From Mesostigma viride (Eukaryota; Streptophyta; Mesostigmatophyceae; Mesostigmatales; Mesostigmataceae): a DNA stretch of 64,000 nucleotides. The translations under genes and the position numbers were made by a program. The notes beneath the pieces were generated by a model that worked only from the letters and a program-made list of their open reading frames with translations, did no database searches and had not been told where the DNA came from. The stretch lies in assembly GCA_009746045.1 (NCBI GenBank), contig RPFO01000154.1, forward strand, positions 8,576,693 through 8,640,692, given 5' to 3'. Shown here one piece after another: positions 56,110 to 64,000 of the stretch (the first letter of the stretch is position 1; the number at the start of each line of letters is the position of its first letter).

Positions 56110-59100
56110 TTAGACAGATAGACCGACTTGACAGTCAGCATTCATGAGCTTCCTCAGTACATTGTACTGGGCTGGGGCCTTGTGTGGCAGCTTTGTCAAT
56201 GCATCAGCAGGGTTCTCCTCGCCAGGGATATGCTTCAAGTCAACCAGACTGGCCAACTCCTTCAGCAACAAATAATCCAGGTCCCGGCTTCTGGCCAGCT
56301 GCTTGTGAACAAACTGGACCATACCCATGCTGTCTGTTAGCAACAACGTCTCCATCTGCAAGGTCCAAGGGGTAACTGAAGCCAGCTCCAGCATTAACTC
56401 CTTTATGTACAAGCTGGACAGTCTGGATCCCCTCGCATATGGCCCTGCATTCTGCCACATCTGAACTGATACAGACCCTCTTCTGTAGTCTGCTGTACCA
56501 GCTGAACAAACTTGCCCTGCTCTGATAAAAAGCAAACAGAGCAGCAGATCTCCCCCTGACCTTGGTAACCTGGCGAGCATCCATGGAACTGTCAACAAAG
56601 ATCTCCAAGGTGATAGGCTGGGCAAAGTCAATCCCAGACAAAATCAGATCAGGGGTACTCTCCACCAACCGGGCTATGACTCGAGGCTTCTCATCCTCAA
56701 GCACCTCATCAGGCATTCTGCTATGGACCATCAAAGACGGACCACAGATGCTGGCAAACCAGGCCCACATGCCTCTCAACTCAGGTCCTGCAGCCTGGGT
56801 GATCTTCTCTGGCAAGGCCTTCACAATGGTCTGTTTATAATCTCCTCCAGCCTGAAGCCTGATACTCCACTCCCCGTCCCTCCTGAACAGGGTAGCCTGC
56901 ATTCCACAGAACACTACAGGCTTGTTGGGCTCCTGCCACAGCTCCTTGCCCAGTGAAAACTTGCCACTGATGACAGGAATAAACTTCTTCAGCCAGGTCG
57001 TGGGGGCTAGCAAATGCAGATCATCTCCATGCAAACTAGCATACACTGGCAGACCCTCCCATTGGGCCAGCAGCAAACAGGGATCAACTGAAGACACTCT
57101 CAAGCCACACTCACTGATCAGAGCTTCCTGCAGCGTGAGTCTCCAGATGATTGGGCTCGACCTGAGTCCTTCCAGGCCCTTCAGAATAACCAGGAATTGT
57201 TGATGCAGCTCCAGCTTCCAGATGGCAGGCACCTCAACACAGTAAGGCTCATCCTGCTTCCACACCCTCCTGGCCACTTCTGGATCAGATTTTAAAAACG
57301 CCCTCTTGAAGTCCAGCAGCACTGATGACATAGCTGCTCCCCTGTTCAGCAATCCCACGTAGAGACATAGCAAAATTCTCCATGTTTCGTGTAGCATCCC
57401 TGGCTGGTACAGCTCCTCTCCTGGCAGACTCCCCGTGCCGTGATACTCATTCAGGACAGGCCTGACATGGGGCACTGATACCTCATCCACAACCTTCCTC
57501 TTCAGCACAAATCTCAAAGCAAGCTTCCTTGATGCTGGGGGACGTCTGTCTGTTGGTGCAGCACACTCAAACTGCAACCACTCCTCCAATGCCTTGGAGA
57601 AGGCGAGCTTCCAAGCCTCAAACAAAGTAGGCGAGCTCATCTCTTGGACCAGCTGGTCATATGTCAAAGGAGAGTGTGCAGCAAGGCTCCTGTGAGTTAT
57701 GCCAATACTGCTGGGGTGCAACACAGCTGGAATCACCAAACTGGCTGCTGGGGGCACCTCCCCTTCATCCCATTTTACACCCTTGACCGGCTTGACCCTG
57801 CACCTGATTGGAAATGTTGTCCTGAAATTCTCTAGGGGAATCATCCCATCCTCTCCTGGCAGACTCCCCGTGCCGTGATACTCATTCAGGACAGGCCTGA
57901 CATGGGGCACTGATACCTCATCCACAACCTTCCTCTTCAGCACAAATCTCAAAGCAAGCTTCCTTGATGCTGGGGGACGTCTGTCTGTTGGTGCAGCACA
58001 CTCAAACTGCAACCACTCCTCCAATGCCTTGGAGAAGGCGAGCTTCCAAGCCTCAAACAAAGTAGGCGAGCTCATCTCTTGGACCAGCTGGTCATATGTC
58101 AAAGGAGAGTGTGCAGCAAGGCTCCTGTGAGTTATGCCAATACTGCTGGGGTGCAACACAGCTGGAATCACCAAACTGGCCGCTGGGGGCACCTCCCCTT
58201 CATCCCATTTTACACCCTTGACCGGCTTGGCCCTGCACCTGACTGGAAATGTTGTCCTGAAATTTTCTAGGGGAATCATCCCCCAGCCATCTCTTCTCAG
58301 AGCTGTAGCTCTGATAGAAATCCCAGGATTGCCCAGAAAATTCTGACCCAAAATCACAGGGCCATCATAGTCCTCTAGGACAAGGAAGGTCACATCCACA
58401 CCCATGACAGGGGCAGTAACCTCTCCCAACACCCTTAGATGCGTCCTACCACTGAAATCAGACACCCAGGGGCAACTTGGTTCTCCGACCAGCAGTTCTC
58501 CTGTATGCTGAGGTCCCATGACAGAAACCTGTGCATTGGTATCTATCTCCATGGCAGCTACCTCAGGTTCATCCAACTGGACAAGCTTGGACACCTTAGG
58601 CTCCTTCTTGGCTCTTTGCAAAGCCTGTACAATATCTGATAGACGCACACCCCTAGGCCTGGTGTCGGGCCGTTCCGGAGGTGCAGCCTGTCCGCCTGCT
58701 TGCCCAACCACCGTATGTGAAGGTACCCCAGGGGCCGGGCCAGGGTCACCCTGAGGGCTCGATACAGCTGTAGCACCCTGATCAGGAAGCTCCACGTCAC
58801 CCCCGCCTTGTACACCAGCGGGCACCTGGAAGAGGTCTCCTTGATTACCTCCCCGGGGACGGATCTTTGACCAGGACAGACGGTGCACTGCTTGGGAGCC
58901 ATCAATGGCCACCCAGCACTTATGGCCAGCGGCTTCTACTCGGGTCACCACCCCATCATGCCAGCTGCCACGTTTCCCTGGAAAGCTTGGTTCCTTCCAC
59001 ACAACAACCTGTTGTCCAACGTTAGGTTCTAGGACACTCCAGCCCTTGTCTTTCTGCCTCAGCTTGAGGAACTTGGCCTCTAGCTTCTCCTTCCATGCCT

Positions 59101-60106
59101 GCTCAGCATCAGCTGGCAGCATCCTGGTATGCAGCATAAGAGGATTGATGGCAATGTCACCAAAGAACATGGGAGTCCTGAGGTTCAGCCTATCCTCCAC
59201 AGAACGTAGCCATGCAGATGTCACAATGGCAGATGACGTCCTTGGAATCCTCTCCACCAGCAGCACAGTCTTGATCTCTTGGATGGCTCTCTCCACCACC
59301 CCTTGCTGGCCGTGGCTCTCCCTGGGTGTAATCAGCAACTCTGGAAACTCTGGCAGGTTCTCACAGCACTCAAACTGAATGTCACACTGCAACAACTCCA
59401 ACCCAGGGTACCTGCTCCTTGTCAACTTCAGAGCAGCAATCAATGTAGGCTTCTCCATGTCAGGCAGGATCTCTAGGGTCTTGTACTTGGTATATCTGTC
59501 CACTGCCACCAGCAGCTTCAAACCCCTGATTCTCTGAATATCTACCTGCACATGGCCTGGCTGCAAAATAGGAGTCCTGGCATGAGACTGCTTGGGCTTT
59601 CTAGCAACTAGCCTGCACTTGCAAGCTTGAGCAACCTGTTGGCAGATGGAGTACAACTCACTTCCTCCCAGCCGTCTAGCAACTTGCAAAGACTGAGCTG
59701 CATGGCCAAACATGGTATGCAACCTTGAGGCAATGTCATACAAGAGAGAAAACCTTTTATTGTCATTATTAGCACTCAAGGTATGTACAGATCCCTTATG
59801 TACAGGAGGCACCAGGGTCGTGCCTGTCAGACTGTCTCCAGCCCTATCCTCATCCTGACCATCCTGTGCCAGTCCTGCACGGTCAGAATGCTTCTGAGAT
59901 CCACCTGGGTCCACATCACCAGGTCCTACCTCAGGCTCAGCACCGCCATGGCGGGCACGTTGGCGAGTAACCACTGCAGCTACAGCTGGCATACTCTCTG
60001 TGGTAACCAAGCTTGCCCCATCGTGTCCAATAGGCTCTTTCACTAGAGCATGGGGCTGCCCCTCACTGCCGTCACTAGCAGCTACATTACACACCCCTGG
60101 GGGCAC
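56110..60106 (-). pseudogene. Element F pol: integrase, protease-like, RT, RNase H (one frame shift)
   Basis: 1288 codons open (60106-56240), then one shift near 56370 into a frame ending at 56110. About residues 128-167 hold the His/Cys pre-integrase region (LHTMFGH...CKC); 185-290 the integrase core (VQVDIQRI; LLQCDIQFE; VVERAIQEIK); about 375-425 an SH3-like end. Then a retropepsin-like stretch (AMEIDTNAQVSVMG ... DGPVILGQNFLG), a 145-residue in-frame duplication, copia-type RT (VLLDFKRAFLKSD; YASLHGDDLHLLA) and RNase H (TLEIFVDSSMDA; SSDVAECRAI; TDSMGMVQFVHK; GEENPADALTK). Protease after integrase and DTN for DTG are odd. Confidence 0.85.
57415..58284. repeat. 435 bp tandem duplication in F pol
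   Basis: Units 57415-57849 and 57850-58284 are almost identical, with only a few differences. 435 is divisible by 3, so pol stays open and a 145-residue segment (MIPLENFRTTFP ... GTGSLPGE) occurs twice just before the RT core. Confidence 0.9.
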
Positions 60107-60139
60107 CCTCCAGGGTTCAGGGATGTGTGCAGGCTCAAG

Positions 60140-61182
60140 TCAATGATCAGCAGCCTTGCCCTTGCCCTTATCCTGGGATGGACCAGCCTTGTCCTTGCTG
60201 CCACCCTGAGCTGGCTTGCTCTGACCTTCCTGCCTCAGGTACGAGGGACACTCATTCCTGAAGTGACCCTTCCCCTGGCAGAAATAACATTCCACCTGAC
60301 TGATGTCCCGTGAGGTCCCACTGCTGGGCCCAGCCTTGGGAGGACCACCCACCCTCTTGAAGTCAAACTGGGACTGTGGATGTCCCGACTTCGGCGGGGT
60401 CCCCCGTCCAGCCCTTCTGTCACGCCCCCTCCTGGACCTTCCTCGACCCCTTGAAGAGGTCTCAGGCCCTCTCGAGGGCGCTGGGCCCCCGTGGCCCGAT
60501 CCCCTCATGGACTTAACCGTGGGTTCAGTGGCCTCCTCGTCACCTGACGAGGGCGCTTACCACCCACGTACTTGCCGCTGAAACACTCATACAACTGGTC
60601 CGTCATGGCTGCCCAGCCATGGACCTGTCGCATGTGGATGGTCACATTATCCATGGTGACCGGATCCAGCTGCAGCGACTTGAGAAAGTCGCCCATGGCC
60701 ATCCGATCTGCGACGAAGAAGCCCTTGGCCATGGCGTCCTCCCTCAGCTTGACGAAGTCTTCAAAGGCGTGGACCACTAGCTGCCCCTTGATGGGCTTGT
60801 AGTCCAGGTATTCTTGCTTCAGGTGGGACCCATCTATGGTCCTCTTGTCACTCAGGAACACCCTGAGTCGCGTCATAAACGCCGCCCAGGTGTCCCCCGC
60901 CGCGTGTCGCTCCCGAACAAACTTGAACAGCCGCCTCGCCGACTGCCTTATGTAGGCACTAGACGCCAGGATGCGAAGCTTGTCACCGGTGTATATCTCC
61001 GTGTACAAGTTCATGTCCTCTAACATCCTCTCAGCGTCCCGGGGCTGCCAATTGTCCTTGATGGACTGAAACTGGCCTAGCACCGCGTACCCCTCAGCCA
61101 CGGTCGGTCGCTTAGGCGCCGCTTGATCTGCGGCTGGCGCGTTCTGACCGCCCTGCGATCCTTGGCTCTGATCATCTGGCAC
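60140..61182 (-). CDS. Element F gag with zinc knuckle (one frame change)
   Basis: 61182-60505 encodes MPDDQSQGSQGGQNAPAADQ, then a helical copia-type capsid (DAERMLEDMNLYTEIYTGDK, SARRLFKFVRERHAAGDTWA, DFVKLREDAMAKGFFVADRM). Near 60505 the frame changes to an Arg/Gly-rich segment and CYFCQGKGHFRNEC (CX2CX4HX4C), ending KGKGKAADH at 60140. The overlap of the two frames could be a programmed shift or decay. Pol begins 34 bp further on. Confidence 0.8.
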
Positions 61183-61575
61183 GCAGCCTGGTCTCCCAGC
61201 GCCTGGCCGTCCCCGCGTCCATCGCGTCCACCGCGTCCATCGCGTCCATCTCGTCCATCCATCCCAGCGCCGCGCCGCGCAAAGCCCATAAGGCGCGCTT
61301 GTTGGTCAATAGCTCCCTCACTCCATGATGGCCTCTGTTCAGATCTGCTACAGCCAGCCAAGTGGCCAAGCAGCAATTAAAGCAATATAAGCTACTGAAC
61401 AAGAAAGGAAAGTGCCAAGTGTTACCACTCAGGCAAGACCACCACGGTGGCCCCAGGCGCGTCCTGGTTCTCCTTGTCGCTGTCGCTGTCGCTGTCGCTC
61501 ACCACAATCAGCTCTGGCACCCTGCTACCCGCTGCGCCGTCGTCGACCCGCTGTCGGCCCGCGATGACAGAATCG

Positions 61576-62344
61576 TCACCGTTGGTATAGTAGACAGGTG
61601 ACAACCCGTCGTTGGCACCCCGCGGATTGTATCTTGGCACCTCGTGGTCGCCAAGTGCCTCGTCGCCTAGCCCAGCGACGCCCCTGCTCCCACCTCAAGG
61701 TCACTATCGTACCAAGAGGGGCAAACTCTTCCCAACGCGTCACACGAACGCGAAGGGGTTGGGGCAGTTCCTGAAAAGGAACCCTTGCTCGCTCCGGAAA
61801 CCTGCCGACTCTTGCCGCGCGCTGTCCTCCGGTGATGGCTTCCGCTGTCGCCCCGACCTCTGCAAGCCGCCTGTAGTGCTCCGCTCCGCGTCGTTCACGC
61901 CTAACTGGTCCCGCTGCAACACCCTCGTCGCCGATTACGCCTGCGAAAGTACGTGGTACACCCGCACCCGCTGCTGTCGGCACAAACTCGTGTCGCACTG
62001 CGCCAGCTGCCTCCGCAGCCTCTCCTCGCCTGCCGCCAACTCCGCCGCACCCGCTCAGCTACTGCTGTAATCACCGTCTGGATGCCGACCAAACCGTGAA
62101 GCTCCTGCTCGAGGTCGTCGATGCTCCGGTGCTCCGGAATGACGATGGTTTGGACGTGCCGCAGAATTCGCTCCCAATCTTCGACCTGGTCGTCGACGAA
62201 TTGCACGAAGCTGCGATTAACAGGCGGACGATCTGCAAGCAATAAAGATAGATCTCGAACGACACGACGCAATTCAGGCGAAATCGAACCCCCAGCAGAC
62301 TGCCGAAACCGGAAATCCTGCTGCCGTTGTTCTTCCTGCACCAT
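61576..62344 (-). pseudogene. Element F ORF1, homologous to D ORF1
   Basis: MVQEEQRQQDFRFRQSAGGS, DRPPVNRSFVQFVDDQVEDW, then a frame change near 61990 into VRRERRGAEHYRRLAEVGAT and LGTIVTLRWEQG. The QFVDD block matches D. It lies between the 5' LTR and gag, so this lineage carries an extra first ORF. Function unknown. Confidence 0.55.
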
Positions 62345-62436
62345 TCACCACCGGACGAGCTCTCGCGTCGTCAACGCTGCACACCGCAACCAGCAACGAC
62401 CCTCCTGGCCGTTCCGCTGAGACTGGTTGTAATTTG

Positions 62437-63130
62437 AGTTAACGTTCTTAGCAAACGCAATGTGAAGGATATGGTTGCAATGCAGCAATGTGTGAATATG
62501 GTTGGAAACGGAGCTTTGTTAAAATTGGATAATGTTACAGCGCTCACACACTTGAGGCTTGTACACGCGCTTGCCAAGTCAAGGCACACACGTGAGGCGG
62601 GCTCGCAAGAGATGCCCAATTGGCACTGGCCTATTGTTTATATACTTGTGCACTGTGCTTGCTAGTCCTGAGCAGCCTAGGAGGCCTGCTCAGTAATAAC
62701 ACCCCGGTACAGTATTCACTACCTGTACAGCGCCCAGCTCCTATACAGTAGGTCTGCCATACAGGCACAGTGACCACAGAGTACAGTCCACAGTGACTAT
62801 TGCATCTGCACCTAGAAGTCCAGGACTAAGCCTGCGGTACCAACAGACCACAGGTTAAGGTTCCTATTTCCTGCGTACGACGTATTAATCCAATACCGTC
62901 GTAGGTACAGCACCTAATTCCTGTCAGCCCAGGAATTACTGTCGACCCCATATGTCGTCGGCAAATATTCACGTCCGACTTAGAAGAACAGCCGGCTCGC
63001 GCTCGCGCGCGACCGGGAAGTCGGAACGCCATAACTTTCTTGATACTTGTCAATATGAACTCGTTCCGGTGCCGCTGGAATCGCAGAGATATGCCGAATC
63101 AGGATCACGCCAATGCGCTTGGCGTTAACT
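62437..63130 (-). repeat. 5' LTR of F
   Basis: 694 bp partner of 54666-55364, with single-base differences and a few 1 bp indels in homopolymers. Confidence 0.9.
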
Positions 63131-63135
63131 CATCG

Positions 63136-63756
63136 GGCCCCCTACCATTTTTTCGGAGTACGTGCACCAAACCCTTGAGGAGGAGGCGGACACGTACACG
63201 ATCACTTCTGTCCTGGAGACGTTGATTAGTCGGTTCACTGTCACGGAGCCCGCGGCCTTAGAGGCAATCAGGTCGCACCCCAAGCAGATGGGCAAGCTCC
63301 CGTGCAAGTTCCAGGACGGGCGACTCTATGTCATGGTGAGGCCAGACTGCTGGCGCCTGTACGTCCCGGAGATATGTCGAGCGGCTCTGCTCCATGAGCT
63401 CCATGACTCTCTCGCCGGTGGTCACCAAGGGATCCACCGCTTGCTGCCACGGGCCAGAAAGAACTTCTACTGGCCAGGCATGCGAGAGTACATTGAGACG
63501 TACGTGCGCGAGTGTCCATCATGTGAGATCATGAAGTCCCGCAATACAGGCTCACAGGCGGTCCCCCAGACCCTACCAGACCCAATGGGCCCTTGGGATT
63601 CCTTGATGATGGATTTTGTTGGCCCCTTCCGGAAGACCAAGAATGGCAACAGCATGATTCTGGTTTTCCTGGACCGCTTGACGCGCATGTGTCACCTGGC
63701 ACCATGTCCGGCCGAGCTCACGGCCGAGGCTTGCGCTAAGCTATACCTTAAGGGGT
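63136..63756 (+). pseudogene. Ty3-2 integrase (partial), cut by F and L
   Basis: Resumes with LEEEADTYTITSVLETLISR, then the zinc-binding region (ALLHELHDSLAGGHQGIHRL, FYWPGMREYIETYVRECPSC: H-H-C-C), then the core start WDSLMMDFVGPFRKTKNGNS (first catalytic Asp) and VFLDRLTRMCHLAPCPAELT. The frame is lost at about 63757 where L enters. In Ty3-3 the corresponding C-terminal module is at 26500-28250. Confidence 0.85.
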
Positions 63757-64000
63757 CCGGACGGACCGGAATTATTTCGCGCCAAAAAATTCGCGCCGGT
63801 ACCCGTCACGTGAAATTGTGGTGCACGATGCGCGTAACCCTTGCGCCAAGTTGGCCATGGCGACGTGCGTTAGGTAATAAATGCAGTAATATGGCAATAA
63901 GACCGCAGAAAATTATGCAGATGCGTCAAATTAAAGTTTCATCATGATCTTGCGTAGCCGAAGATGCATTATTGACGAGATCGATGCCATTTTTCATCCG
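63757..64000. mobile_element. Element L (left end; runs out of the window)
   Basis: Starts near GGTCCGGACGGACCGGAATT inside the integrase. The next ~110 bp (TTCGCGCCAAAAAATTCGCG, CACGTGAAATTGTGGT, TTGGCCATGGCGAC) match the reverse complement of 6900-7035 in intron 2 of the TRP-like gene. No ORF in the visible part. Confidence 0.55.

Larger units (their letters stand above)
54666..63130 (-). mobile_element. Element F: 8.5 kb copia-like LTR retrotransposon with AG...CT ends
   Basis: Flanked by CATCG (54661-54665, 63131-63135). LTRs 54666-55364 (699 bp) and 62437-63130 (694 bp) start AGTTAACGTTC and end GGCGTTAACT; they differ at around a dozen places. On the minus strand: 5' LTR, CAAATTACAACCAG (probable primer binding site), ORF1, gag with zinc knuckle, pol (integrase, protease-like, RT, RNase H), AAGAAAAGAAAGGATTGG (polypurine tract), 3' LTR. 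The only complete autonomous-type element in the window, though with a few frame breaks. Confidence 0.9.

Overview
The window looks like nuclear DNA of a green alga (inference). It has GT-AG introns, a long Ser-Pro/Pro-rich extracellular protein of the kind common in chlorophyte walls, TGTAA motifs downstream of the gene, and a heavy load of eukaryotic transposons. No bacterial operons, rRNA genes, complete tRNA genes or CRISPR arrays were seen. The species cannot be named from the sequence.

Region 1 (1-19.1 kb, + strand) is best read as one host gene cut into at least seven exons: 507-2875, 3782-5430, 7173-7974, 8865-9039, 12457-12620, 13504-13643 and 18732-19135. Splice phases agree at every junction, apart from one frame slip inside a 16-G run. 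The product reads as the end of a leucine-rich repeat, a Pro-rich stalk, Ig-like extracellular domains and a multi-pass membrane region resembling TRP-like algal channel/receptor proteins. Its 5' end lies outside the window. Most introns hold their own minisatellite (about 50, 38, 40, 24, 25 and 16 bp units). The last intron also holds a 3.0 kb TIR element (J) inserted inside a minisatellite.

Region 2 (19.1-28.3 kb) is a transposon graveyard. It holds 5'-truncated LINEs with TTAA-type tails and the 3' half of a Ty3/gypsy element on the minus strand (Ty3-3). Ty3-3 carries integrase C-terminus, unusual extra ORFs and a 3' LTR, and its integrase is split by palindromic element A.

Region 3 (28.3-40.1 kb) is Ty3-1 on the plus strand. 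It is interrupted by a 6.0 kb LINE (11 bp target duplication), by palindromic elements B and C, and finally by LTR element D. Region 4 (41.4-44.2 kb) is element K, built like J: a zinc-ribbon ORF, G-rich simple repeats, a basic C-terminal ORF and a ~180 bp satellite.

Region 5 (44.2-63.76 kb) is Ty3-2, nearly identical to Ty3-1. It is interrupted by H (TTAA duplication), E (a copia-type LTR-gag-LTR element), F (an 8.5 kb copia-like element) and L (leaving the window). Because Ty3-1 and Ty3-2 are near-identical, most insertion sites can be read to the base.

The most notable result is an apparent LTR element lineage whose ends are AGTTA...TAACT rather than TG...CA, with 5 bp target duplications. 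It includes autonomous F, partial D and three miniature elements (A, B, C). The miniature elements have almost perfectly palindromic terminal repeats, and a tRNA T-arm/B-box-like motif sits 36-38 nt inside one of them.
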